From Mycobacterium sp. (GTDB lineage: Bacteria > Actinomycetota > Actinomycetes > Mycobacteriales > Mycobacteriaceae): DNA of 46,450 nt. The stretch covers positions 1 through 46,450 of the forward strand of contig JARLGS010000411.1 in NCBI GenBank assembly GCA_031292695.1, in the 5' to 3' direction. Positions within the stretch are counted from its first letter, which is position 1. Each line of letters starts with the position of its first letter. The position numbers and the translations under genes were made by a program. The notes below the pieces were generated by a model. That model made no database searches and was not told the DNA's origin. It saw only the letters and a list, made by a program, of their open reading frames with translations. Positions 1 through 7,229 of the stretch are shown here, piece after piece.

Positions 1-39
1 GATCATCCACATGGCCGAGTGCGGGTTCTGCGCCGACGG
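1..39 (+). repeat. 39-bp direct repeat, copy 1 (window edge)
   Basis: Bases 1-39 are identical to 628-666 and in the same reading frame (encoding IIHMAECGFCADG). The copy begins exactly at the window edge and replaces the expected thiolase N-terminal sequence. A contig-end assembly artefact is the simplest explanation; a real partial duplication is possible. Confidence 0.9.
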
Positions 40-913
40 GATCCGGTTGGGCGACTATGACATCGGCATCGCGGTCGGCATGGACAAACATCCCCGTGGC
101 GCGTTCACCGAGGACCCATCGCTCGTAGGGATGCCGTCCTGGTATGCCGAGAATGGTCAATATCTGACCACGCAGTTCTTCGGCATGAAGGCCAACCGTT
201 ACCTGCACGAACACGACATCTCCCAGCGCACTCTGGCCCGGGTGGCGGCCAAGAACTTCCGTAACGGCGCACTGAATCCGAACGCCTTCCGGCGCAAGCC
301 GATTCCCGAGGACGAGATCCTGACCTCTGCCATGCTGAATTACCCGTTGACCCAGTACATGTTCTGCGCACCGGACGAAGGTGCCGCGGCGGTGGTGATG
401 TGCCGGGCCGACATCGCACGTAGCTACACCGACAACCCGGTGTATCTGCGCGCGGTCGAGGTACGGACCCGCCGTTACGGCGCCTACGAGGTCAACACCA
501 CCTTCGCGCCGGTGGCCGAGGACGTCTCACCGACCGTGTACGCGGCGCAGGCCGCGTTCGAGAGAGCCGGTGTCGCACCGGAAGACGTCGACGTGGTGCA
601 GCTGCAGGACACCGACGCCGGCGCCGAGATCATCCACATGGCCGAGTGCGGGTTCTGCGCCGACGGCGACCAGGAGAAGCTCCTGGCCGAGGGTGCCACC
701 GAGATCACCGGCTCGCTACCGGTGAATACCGATGGCGGGCTGATCGCCAACGGCGAACCCATCGGAGCGTCCGGCCTGCGGCAGATCCATGAACTGGTGC
801 GGCAATTGCGTGGCGAGGCCGGCGACCGCCAGGTGCCCGGCGAGCCGAAAGTCGGCTTCGCCCAACTGTATGGCGCCCCCGGCACCGCCGGCGCCATGGT
901 GCTCACCCGTTGA
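2..913 (+). CDS. Thiolase-like / lipid-transfer protein family, 5' truncated by the window edge
   Basis: The open frame runs in from the window edge; the first ATG is at 11, giving 300 residues. The body matches the SCP2/lipid-transfer branch of the thiolase superfamily: VGMDKHPRGAF near residues 22-32 and GEPIGASG at 248-255. The N-terminal domain with the usual nucleophilic Cys is absent. In the C-terminal half the canonical GHP His is Glu (GEP) and the final Cys-Gly-Gly-Gly loop is replaced by a YGAPGTAG stretch, so a plain thiolytic role is doubtful; a thiolase-like aldolase of the Ltp2 kind is an alternative (inference). The first 39 nt duplicate 628-666 in the same frame, so residues 1-10 repeat residues 210-219 and the N-terminus shown is probably not the native one. 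A metal-dependent hydrolase follows 85 bp downstream on the same strand. Confidence 0.75.
   Translation: MIHMAECGFCADGIRLGDYDIGIAVGMDKHPRGAFTEDPSLVGMPSWYAENGQYLTTQFFGMKANRYLHEHDISQRTLARVAAKNFRNGALNPNAFRRKPIPEDEILTSAMLNYPLTQYMFCAPDEGAAAVVMCRADIARSYTDNPVYLRAVEVRTRRYGAYEVNTTFAPVAEDVSPTVYAAQAAFERAGVAPEDVDVVQLQDTDAGAEIIHMAECGFCADGDQEKLLAEGATEITGSLPVNTDGGLIANGEPIGASGLRQIHELVRQLRGEAGDRQVPGEPKVGFAQLYGAPGTAGAMVLTR
628..666 (+). repeat. 39-bp direct repeat, copy 2 (native position)
   Basis: This is the second copy of the 39-bp repeat. Here it sits where the family expects the AE..H.AECGFC segment of the thiolase C-terminal domain, so this is the native copy. Identity ends at 666/667, where C here meets G at position 40. 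Confidence 0.9.
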
Positions 914-998
914 AATCCTGCCCAATCGGACGAACGGGCCCCAAAGTGCGAGTAAATCCGGCCAATTCGTCGTTCTCGGCGTGAGAGAGGACAGCTTC

Positions 999-2243
999 AT
1001 GACCGAACAATCCAGCGAACAGTTCAAGGACGCACCGATCTTCGACGCCGACCAGCACATGTACGAGACGCCCGAGGCGCTCACCAAGCACTTACCCGAA
1101 AAGTACCGGCGCGCGGTGCAATTCGCTCAGATCGGCCGGCAGAGCCGCATCCTGATCAACGGCAAGGTGTGCGACTTCATCCCGAACCCTACGTTCGAGC
1201 GAGTCGCCGCGCCCGGTGCCCACGAGAAGTTCTTCGCCGGTGAGAACACCGACGGCTTGACCCTGCGGGAGATGCAGGGCAAACCTATCCCGGCACCCGA
1301 GGCCACCCGTAACCCCGACGACCGGGTGACGGAACTGGACCGCCAGGGCGTGGTCGAGGCATTGAACTACCCCACCCTGGCCAGCCTCGTGGAGCACTCC
1401 AGCGCTGACGATCCCGAGTTGACCCTCGCGATCATCCACGCCCTGAACGTCTGGATGGCCGAACACTGGACGTACGCCTACGCCGACCGGGTGTTCTCCA
1501 CCCCGATCATCAATCTGTCGGAAGTCGACGCCGCGCAGCGCGAACTCGAATATCTGCTCGCCAACAACGCCAAGGTCGCGCTCATCAAACCCGGGCCGGT
1601 CAACGGCATCCGCGGCTGGCGCTCGCCGGCGCTGCCAGAGTTCGACCCGTTCTGGCGTGATGTCGAAGCCGCGGGTCTGCCGATCGTGTTGCACGCCAGC
1701 TATCCCCCGCTGGACTCGTACGTCAACGCCTGGGAGCCGCCCCGCACCCAGAACTTCATGGCGCAGAGCGCGTTTCGCTGGATGGTGTTGGGACACCGGG
1801 AGATTGCCGACATGATCACCAGCCTGATCTGCCACGGCACCCTGACGCGCTTCCCGAAGCTGCGGATCGCCAGCGTGGAGAACGGCAGTGCGTGGATCAC
1901 CCCGCTGTTCCACGACTTCGCCGACCTGTACAAGAAGATGCCGCAGAACTTCCCCGAACATCCACACGACGTATTCCGCCGCAACATCTGGGTCAGCCCG
2001 TTCTGGGAAGGCTGCGTATCCGACGTGGTCAACACCGTGGGCTGGGACAAGGTGCTGTTCGGTTCGGACTACCCGCATCCCGAAGGGCTTGCCGAACCCA
2101 ACGGGTTCTGGAAGTACGCCGAGGGCATGGACGTCCGGCGTACCTACGACTTCATGGGTGACAACGCCCGCAGGTTCATGGGTCTGCCGCTCGCCAACCC
2201 GGATCCGCGAGCGGCGCATCCCCCAGCGCTCGCCGAGGTGTGA
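999..2243 (+). CDS. Metal-dependent hydrolase, amidohydrolase-2 family (PF04909-like)
   Basis: A 414-residue TIM-barrel hydrolase. The start at 999 is preferred because AGAGAGG (984-990) lies 8 nt upstream; the frame is open further upstream to 789, but that part overlaps the thiolase and looks unrelated. Family marks are the N-terminal metal motif DADQH (residues 16-20), a SVENGS strand near 293, and LFGSDYPHPEG near 352-362 carrying the late Asp ligand. This family contains decarboxylases and C-C hydrolases (ACMSD, 2-pyrone-4,6-dicarboxylate hydrolase types). It is a clear paralog of the 414-residue hydrolase at 10766-12010: both have FIPNPTF, VLDRQ/ELDRQ, ENGS and LFGSD.PH.EGLA. The reaction is unknown; hydrolytic cleavage of a CoA- or ring-derived intermediate is an inference from context. 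The last codons (AEV-stop) are tandemly repeated just downstream. Confidence 0.85.
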   Translation: MTEQSSEQFKDAPIFDADQHMYETPEALTKHLPEKYRRAVQFAQIGRQSRILINGKVCDFIPNPTFERVAAPGAHEKFFAGENTDGLTLREMQGKPIPAPEATRNPDDRVTELDRQGVVEALNYPTLASLVEHSSADDPELTLAIIHALNVWMAEHWTYAYADRVFSTPIINLSEVDAAQRELEYLLANNAKVALIKPGPVNGIRGWRSPALPEFDPFWRDVEAAGLPIVLHASYPPLDSYVNAWEPPRTQNFMAQSAFRWMVLGHREIADMITSLICHGTLTRFPKLRIASVENGSAWITPLFHDFADLYKKMPQNFPEHPHDVFRRNIWVSPFWEGCVSDVVNTVGWDKVLFGSDYPHPEGLAEPNGFWKYAEGMDVRRTYDFMGDNARRFMGLPLANPDPRAAHPPALAEV

Positions 2244-2274
2244 GCCGAGTTGTGAGCCGAGGTGTGAGCCGAGG
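2232..2274 (+). repeat. Tandem 12-bp repeat copying the hydrolase stop codon
   Basis: Unit GCCGAGGTGTGA lies at 2232-2243 (the real gene end, Ala-Glu-Val-stop), GCCGAGTTGTGA at 2244-2255, GCCGAGGTGTGA at 2256-2267, and a partial GCCGAGG at 2268-2274. The unit is four codons, so each copy adds another in-frame TGA. It looks like replication slippage. Confidence 0.85.
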
Positions 2275-2280
2275 GCTCAC
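2264..2280. terminator. Terminator-like hairpin between convergent genes
   Basis: GTGAGCC (2264-2270), loop GAG, GGCTCAC (2274-2280): a perfect 7-bp stem between the hydrolase and the sigma factor gene, overlapping the sigma stop codon (2277-2279). There is no T-tract, as is common in mycobacteria. It is built partly from the 12-bp repeat. Function as a bidirectional terminator is inferred. Confidence 0.5.
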
Positions 2281-3131
2281 CGCTCGAATCGGGCGAACGG
2301 ATCCGCGGTCGCCTCGATCTTGGCCACGAGGCCGTCCCGGATGGTCAGCACCACCACCGCGAACAGCCTGCGCTGGGCGAACGCGAGCAGGACAGGCTGA
2401 CCGAGTGGTCCGGCGACCAACGTGGTTCCGGGGCCCAGATACTGCATGAGGTTCTCGGCGACCTGCTTCGGCCCGTGATTGACCTGCGGCGGCAACGGCG
2501 GATCGGTCAGCACCGTACCGACCCCCCACACCGTCGTGTCGAGCACCGCGGCGAGTGCCTGCACGTCCCCACCGGCGCAGGCAGTGATGAACCTCTCGGT
2601 GACGAGTTGGTGTTCGGCAACGGCGATCTCATCCGACCGAACGTCGGTACCGGCGACCTTCGCCCGCGCGCGACGGGCCAGCTGCCGGCACGTGCCGACG
2701 GGCCGGCCGACGGTGTCGGCGATGGCATCGAACGGCAGCTGGAACACGTCATGAAGGATGAACGCCACGCGTTCGCCGGGGCTCAACTGCTGTAACACCC
2801 GCAGCAACGCACCCGAGACCTCGTCGTCCAGGGTGATCCGATCGGCCGGGTCCGGGTCTCGCGCCGGTGGTGCCGGGATCTCGCCGCGCTCCAGGTCCGT
2901 GGGTCGTTCCCTACGTACCCGCGCCGAGCGCACCTGATCCAGGCACAGCCGGCCGGCCACAGTGGTCAGCCACCCCCGGACCTCCTCGATCTCACCGGGC
3001 TCAGTGCGAGACAGCCTCAAAAACGCTTCCTGCGCAACATCTTCGGCATCGCCGACATCACCGAGCATCTGGTACGCGAGGTTGACCAGATACGGATGAT
3101 GGCGGTGCCAGGCTTCGGTGAAATCTGTCAT
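2277..3131 (-). CDS. ECF41-type RNA polymerase sigma factor with SnoaL-like C-terminal domain
   Basis: 284 residues. Sigma region 2 spans about 8-75 (core YQMLGDVGDAEDVAQEAFLR at 20-39, then WLTTVAGRLCLDQVRSAR at 54-71). Region 4 spans about 108-158 (FILHDVFQLPFDAIADTVG, then TCRQLARRAR). A SnoaL-like extension covers about 172-284. This architecture and wording are those of ECF41 sigma factors (SigJ-like in mycobacteria), where the C-terminal extension, not an anti-sigma factor, modulates activity. The usual NPDKL-type tail is not evident; it ends in ADPFARFER. The gene is divergent from an epimerase-like SDR, the classic ECF41 partner type. Its promoter core GGTAACT-N16-CGTC ends 8 nt before the ATG, so the mRNA is probably leaderless and the gene autoregulated. 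No anti-sigma gene is adjacent. Confidence 0.9.
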   Translation of the reverse strand: MTDFTEAWHRHHPYLVNLAYQMLGDVGDAEDVAQEAFLRLSRTEPGEIEEVRGWLTTVAGRLCLDQVRSARVRRERPTDLERGEIPAPPARDPDPADRITLDDEVSGALLRVLQQLSPGERVAFILHDVFQLPFDAIADTVGRPVGTCRQLARRARAKVAGTDVRSDEIAVAEHQLVTERFITACAGGDVQALAAVLDTTVWGVGTVLTDPPLPPQVNHGPKQVAENLMQYLGPGTTLVAGPLGQPVLLAFAQRRLFAVVVLTIRDGLVAKIEATADPFARFER

Positions 3132-3166
3132 GAAATTACGACGATTCGGTGTGATGAAAAGTTACC
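3132..3166 (-). promoter_or_regulatory. Predicted ECF41-type promoter of the sigma factor gene
   Basis: Read on the minus strand: GGTAACT (3166-3160), exactly 16 nt, CGTC (3143-3140), then 8 nt to the ATG. The published ECF41 target is TGTCACA-N16-CGTC; spacer and -10 agree and the -35 is a variant. The same core with the same spacing lies on the other strand at 3200-3226. The short distance to the ATG implies a leaderless transcript. Confidence 0.7.
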
Positions 3167-3199
3167 GCACCGCGCAGATTCCCCGCACTCTTCGCGCTC

Positions 3200-3226
3200 G
3201 GTAACTTTCCCGGTCCGCAGCCCGTC
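3200..3226 (+). promoter_or_regulatory. Predicted ECF41-type promoter of the NmrA-like gene
   Basis: GGTAACT (3200-3206), 16 nt, CGTC (3223-3226). It is identical in both boxes and in spacing to the divergent promoter at 3132-3166. A start a few bases after 3230 would leave a roughly 27-nt leader containing AGGAGG at 3247-3252. Confidence 0.7.
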
Positions 3227-3260
3227 CTTGATTCGTAACCATCACCAGGAGGTATGCATC

Positions 3261-4112
3261 ATGACCATTCTCATCACCGGGGCGACCGGAAACGTCGGAC
3301 GTCCACTCGTCGCTCTTCTGCACCAAGCGGGCGTACCGGTTCGAGCCGTCACCCGCAATCCCACTGCTGACTTCCCGCCTGGAGTGGAAATGGTGTCGTC
3401 CGTGCGGGACGGTCTGGCCGGAGTCAGCGCGGTATTCCTCAATTCCCGCGCGCTCGGATCCGACCTGGCCTGGACGGTGAGTGCCGCCAAGGACGCCGGA
3501 GCCACCAAACTGGTCGCGCTGTCCGCGATCAACGCCGACGACGACTTCTCCCGACAACCGTCCCGGTTCCGGGGCGATCGGAACAAGGAGGTCGAGCAAC
3601 TGGCGGTCGAGTCGGGATTGCCATGGGTCAGCCTGCGGCCATCGTTGTTCGCCACCAACTTCATCGGCATGTGGGCCGGACAGTTGCAGGCCGGCGATGT
3701 GGTCGCCGGACCGTACGCATCCGCGGCCAACGCACCGATCGTCGAATCCGACATCGCGGCGGTCGCCGCCCAGGCCCTGCTCACCGACAACCTCGTGAGC
3801 CGCAAGATTCCGCTGACCGGGCCGCAGTCCTACACCAACACCGAACTGCTGGCCATCGTCGGCAAGGTACTGGGCCGCAACCTGCACTACCGGGAGATAC
3901 CGATCGAGGACGTATGCCAGCGTTTCGTCGCCATCGGCTTCCCGGCCGAATTCGGCACCGCCTACGCCGCGCTGCTGGCCGAAACCGTCGAGGTGCCGGC
4001 GCAGGTCACCGATGAGGTCGAGCGCATCCTCGGCCGTCCGGCGCAGGCCTTCGCCGACTGGGTGGGCCAGTACCGCGCCGCCTTCACCCGAGCACTTCAA
4101 CCACAGCACTGA
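3261..4112 (+). CDS. NmrA-like NAD(P)-binding epimerase / atypical SDR
   Basis: 283 residues from the ATG at 3261, chosen because AGGAGG (3247-3252) is 8 nt upstream; the frame is open to 3096, but that part would cover the divergent promoters. The N-terminus has the atypical-SDR glycine motif ITGATGNVG (5-13), followed by VRAVTRNP. There is no YxxxK triad, as in NmrA/HSCARG and quinone-oxidoreductase-like NmrA proteins. It lies beside an ECF41 sigma gene, whose conserved partners are carboxymuconolactone decarboxylases, oxidoreductases and epimerases, so it is the probable sigma target. A deazaflavin-type oxidoreductase follows after 24 nt. The substrate is unknown; a redox-stress or quinone-handling role is a guess from the family. 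Confidence 0.85.
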   Translation: MTILITGATGNVGRPLVALLHQAGVPVRAVTRNPTADFPPGVEMVSSVRDGLAGVSAVFLNSRALGSDLAWTVSAAKDAGATKLVALSAINADDDFSRQPSRFRGDRNKEVEQLAVESGLPWVSLRPSLFATNFIGMWAGQLQAGDVVAGPYASAANAPIVESDIAAVAAQALLTDNLVSRKIPLTGPQSYTNTELLAIVGKVLGRNLHYREIPIEDVCQRFVAIGFPAEFGTAYAALLAETVEVPAQVTDEVERILGRPAQAFADWVGQYRAAFTRALQPQH

Positions 4113-4136
4113 CCAACCACAACACAGGAGAACCAC

Positions 4137-4580
4137 ATGTCTGATCCACGACCGCCCCGCTACCTCAAATCGATGAACAAGGCTGTCATCGCGGTGCAGA
4201 AGCTCGGCATACCTGTCGGTCCCGCCATGGTGCTGACCGTGCCCGGCCGAAAGTCCGGCGCTCCCCGCAGTACCCCGATGACGCCGTTCCACTTCGACGG
4301 CGGACTGTACGTGGTGGCCGGCTACCCGGGCGCGCAATGGGCGCGAAATGCCCGTGCCGCCGGCACCGGCACCCTGTCCCGGGGCCGCTCGGCCAGGCCG
4401 GTGAAGATCACCGAGCTCACCGTCGACCAAGCCAGGCCGGTGCTGCGCGAGTTCCCGGTGCAGGTCCCGGTCGGCGTCAAGTTCGCCAAAAGCTCCGGCA
4501 TGGTCACCGACGGCACCCCCGACGAATTCGAGGCGCTGGCAGGCACACTCGCGGTCTTCCGCTTCGACCCGCTGGACTGA
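4137..4580 (+). CDS. Nitroreductase-family deazaflavin (F420)-dependent oxidoreductase
   Basis: 147 residues, the usual length for Ddn/FDOR-B-type split-barrel proteins. The motif LTVPGRKSGAPRSTP (33-47) is the characteristic phosphate-binding segment of the F420 site, followed by GYPGAQWARNARAA (62-75). Members use F420H2 to reduce quinones, enones or nitro compounds. It starts 24 nt after the NmrA-like gene with AGGAG upstream, so it is almost certainly cotranscribed from the ECF41-type promoter. The pairing suggests a small sigma-controlled redox module. The exact substrate cannot be inferred. Confidence 0.85.
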   Translation: MSDPRPPRYLKSMNKAVIAVQKLGIPVGPAMVLTVPGRKSGAPRSTPMTPFHFDGGLYVVAGYPGAQWARNARAAGTGTLSRGRSARPVKITELTVDQARPVLREFPVQVPVGVKFAKSSGMVTDGTPDEFEALAGTLAVFRFDPLD

Positions 4581-4648
4581 TCAGCGCACATCGCGAAGGC
4601 CGCAGGGCATGATGGGTGCACCGAGGACGAGAAACGGGAGCGCCCACC

Positions 4649-6013
4649 ATGTCACCAGAGCAGCGGACTGCCGCCGAATTGCCGACGAAATCGGTGGCGG
4701 GCAACGTTATCCGCGGATCGCTCGGCAATCTGATCGAGTGGTACGACTGGTACACCTACGCGGCATTCAGTGTCTACTTCGCCAGCGTGTTCTTTCCGTC
4801 CGGGAATCAGACGGCGCAACTGCTCAACACCGCCGGCATCTTCGCCGTCGGATTTCTGATGCGTCCGTTCGGCGGCTGGCTCTTCGGTCGCTACGCCGAC
4901 CGGTTCGGCCGCCGAGCGGCACTCACCCTGTCGGTGACGCTGATGGGTGTCGGTTCCCTCGGGATCGCAGTACTGCCGGGCTATGCGCAACTCGGGGCGC
5001 TCGCTCCGGTACTCCTGGTCGCCACCCGACTGTTGCAGGGACTGTCCTTGGGCGGTGAGTACGGCACGTCCGCAACGTATCTGAGTGAGGTCGCCACCCC
5101 GCATCGACGCGGCTTCTACTCCTCGTTCCAGTACGTGACCCTGACCAGTGGACAACTGCTGGCCCTGGGCGTGCAGATAGTGCTGCAACAGTTACTCACC
5201 TCGGCCCAGATGTACGCGTGGGGCTGGCGCATCGCGTTCGCCATCGGTGCGGCGGCCGCGGTAACCGTCATGTGGCTGCGCCGCACCATGGACGAATCGG
5301 AGAACTTCAAGCTGGCGGCGGAAGACGCTGCCGCCGAGGGGGATTCAACACAGCAAGGCAGCCTGAAGGTCCTGCTGTCCTACCCGCGCGAATGCCTGAC
5401 CGTGGTCGGCCTCACGTTGGGGGGCACCATCGCGTTCTACACCTTCACCACCTACATGCAGAAGTTCATGATCAACACCGCCGGCCTCCCCAAGGAACAG
5501 GTCGCCTGGATCAACTTTGTGGCGTTGGTGCTGTTCGTCCTGCTGCAGCCGGTCTTCGGCGCGTTGTCCGATCACATCGGCCGCAGGCCGCTGCTGATCG
5601 GATTCGGTGTCTGCGCAACGCTGTTCAGCGTCCCGCTGCTCTACGCGGTGGCAGCCACCCACACCGCAGTGCGCGCCTTCGGACTGATGATGCTCGGGCT
5701 GATCATCGTATCCGGGTACACGTCGATCAACGCGGTGGTGAAAGCGGAGCTGTTCCCGGCCCGCATCCGAGCCCTCGGTGTCGGATTTCCCTATGCGCTC
5801 ACCGTCGCCGTCTTCGGCGGCTCGACGGAATACGTCGCCCTGTGGCTCAAGCACATCGGGCACGAGCCGTGGTTCTTCTTCTATGTCTCGGGCTGTGCGC
5901 TGATCTCGCTACTGGTGTATGTGTTCATGGGTGAGACGTCCCGCCGCTCGTATCTCGAGCTCGAGTCGACCGAGCTGGCCGAACTGCAGTCCGTCCCACC
6001 GGCAGACGCCTAG
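4649..6013 (+). CDS. MFS transporter, metabolite:H+ symporter (KgtP/ShiA-like)
   Basis: 454 residues from the ATG at 4649 (GGGAG at 4636-4640); an ATG at 4616 would add 11 unconvincing residues. About twelve hydrophobic segments are visible. Metabolite:H+ symporter signatures are GNLIEWYDWYTYAAF near 26-40, the loop-2/3 motif GRYADRFGRRAAL at 80-92, and SLGGEYGTSATYLSEVATP near 143-161. The family imports carboxylates such as alpha-ketoglutarate, shikimate, proline/betaine or aromatic acids. It lies alone between the ECF module and the catabolic operon on the opposite strand (16-nt convergent gap), so it may bring in the acid degraded by the neighbouring pathway (inference). It acts in the cytoplasmic membrane. 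Confidence 0.85.
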   Translation: MSPEQRTAAELPTKSVAGNVIRGSLGNLIEWYDWYTYAAFSVYFASVFFPSGNQTAQLLNTAGIFAVGFLMRPFGGWLFGRYADRFGRRAALTLSVTLMGVGSLGIAVLPGYAQLGALAPVLLVATRLLQGLSLGGEYGTSATYLSEVATPHRRGFYSSFQYVTLTSGQLLALGVQIVLQQLLTSAQMYAWGWRIAFAIGAAAAVTVMWLRRTMDESENFKLAAEDAAAEGDSTQQGSLKVLLSYPRECLTVVGLTLGGTIAFYTFTTYMQKFMINTAGLPKEQVAWINFVALVLFVLLQPVFGALSDHIGRRPLLIGFGVCATLFSVPLLYAVAATHTAVRAFGLMMLGLIIVSGYTSINAVVKAELFPARIRALGVGFPYALTVAVFGGSTEYVALWLKHIGHEPWFFFYVSGCALISLLVYVFMGETSRRSYLELESTELAELQSVPPADA

Positions 6014-6029
6014 CGGTCGTCCGGCTCTG

Positions 6030-7217
6030 TCAGGAAGCCTTCTTGACCGGTGAATAGTTGGGTTTTCCCAGGCCCAGCGCATATTGCGCGATCATGTTCC
6101 GAAACACCTCGAGGGTGCCACCGTAGATGCCGACCAGCGGCGCAAACCGGTAGACGTATTCGCTGCGGTCGTTGAATCCGCCCTCGACCCCGATCGGCAA
6201 CGTCGCGGCAGGCCCGGCAATGTCCATCAGGTCGGGGGCTATGTCTCGCATGGTCTGGGCGATGGCGACTCTGCCGAAGATGCTGGGCGTGGAGATCGCC
6301 ACCTCCATCCGGGCGATGCTGCGGCCCAGTCGGAGGGCCACCGAGGCGTCGTCCACCGGCCGCCGGCCACTCGGGTCAGCACCGCCGACTACGGCCGCCA
6401 CGTTGTCGGCGGCCGCCACCATGAACCCGGCCTGGTGCATCATGATCGCCACGTCGGCCAGCCCGTCCGGTGCAGCTGCGACCGCGCCGTGCTCGGCATC
6501 GAGCGGTTCGCGAACCACCGCCCAGCCGCCGTTGACCTCACCGAGCCGGTGGTTGTCGGACACCCGTACATCGCTGTAGTAGACGATGTTGGTGCGGTCC
6601 CCGTCGACGGTCCGGATGCCCTGGATCTCGATGCCAGGGGTGTCCAGCGGCACCAGGAACATGGTGAGGCTCTTGTGTTTCGGCGCGTCCGGATCAGTGT
6701 TGGTGATCAGGAAGACGTACTGACTGTTGTGCGCCCCGGTGGTGAACATCTTCGATCCGTTGATCACCCAGTCGTCCCCATCTCGGACGGCACGGGTCTT
6801 GCAGGTCGCGACGTCCGAACCACCCTCGGGCTCGGTGTAGCCGAGACACATCCGCACCGTGCCATCGAAGACGCCGCGCATCACCTCATCTCGGATGTCC
6901 GGTGCGGCGAACTTCGCGACGGAGCGTGCGATCATCGCGGTGGTCCCCCAGGTCACCCACGGCACCTCGGCGCGTCGCTTCTCCAGCTCCCAGATGCGTC
7001 TCCGCACCCGGCTGAAGCCGCCTTCGCTCTCCGATTTCCATTCCGCCTCAAGGTATCCCGCGGCCCCCAGCGCCAGATGGACACCCTCGTGAAAGTTGTC
7101 GCCGGTCTCGCGGTCGCGCCGGATCACCTCCTCGGTGACCAGTCCACCCAGGAACTCACGCGCCTCGGCGGCAAATGCCGCATCTGCCACAGACAGTTCG
7201 ACTCGGGAGAAATCCAT
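6030..7217 (-). CDS. Acyl-CoA dehydrogenase, subunit of a probable heteromeric FadE pair
   Basis: 395 residues with the three-part ACAD fold: an N-terminal helical domain, the middle beta domain signature LGYTEPEGGSDVATCKTRAV near 142-161 and DDWVINGSKMFTTGA near 165-179, and a C-terminal helical domain with the flavin-contacting GIYGGTLEVFRNMIAQ. It introduces the alpha-beta double bond into an acyl-CoA using FAD. It follows the shorter ACAD at 7230-8306 after 12 nt, the arrangement of alpha2beta2 FadE enzymes of mycobacterial steroid degradation (FadE26/27, FadE28/29 type). Which subunit supplies the catalytic base was not resolved. It is the last gene of the operon reading down from 12851. 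Confidence 0.85.
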   Translation of the reverse strand: MDFSRVELSVADAAFAAEAREFLGGLVTEEVIRRDRETGDNFHEGVHLALGAAGYLEAEWKSESEGGFSRVRRRIWELEKRRAEVPWVTWGTTAMIARSVAKFAAPDIRDEVMRGVFDGTVRMCLGYTEPEGGSDVATCKTRAVRDGDDWVINGSKMFTTGAHNSQYVFLITNTDPDAPKHKSLTMFLVPLDTPGIEIQGIRTVDGDRTNIVYYSDVRVSDNHRLGEVNGGWAVVREPLDAEHGAVAAAPDGLADVAIMMHQAGFMVAAADNVAAVVGGADPSGRRPVDDASVALRLGRSIARMEVAISTPSIFGRVAIAQTMRDIAPDLMDIAGPAATLPIGVEGGFNDRSEYVYRFAPLVGIYGGTLEVFRNMIAQYALGLGKPNYSPVKKAS

Positions 7218-7229
7218 GCCGTCGTCTCC

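Noticed and set aside
1092..2219. A 375-residue minus-strand frame over the first hydrolase
   Set aside because: It is a shadow of the hydrolase at 999-2243, which has the metal-binding motifs and an RBS.
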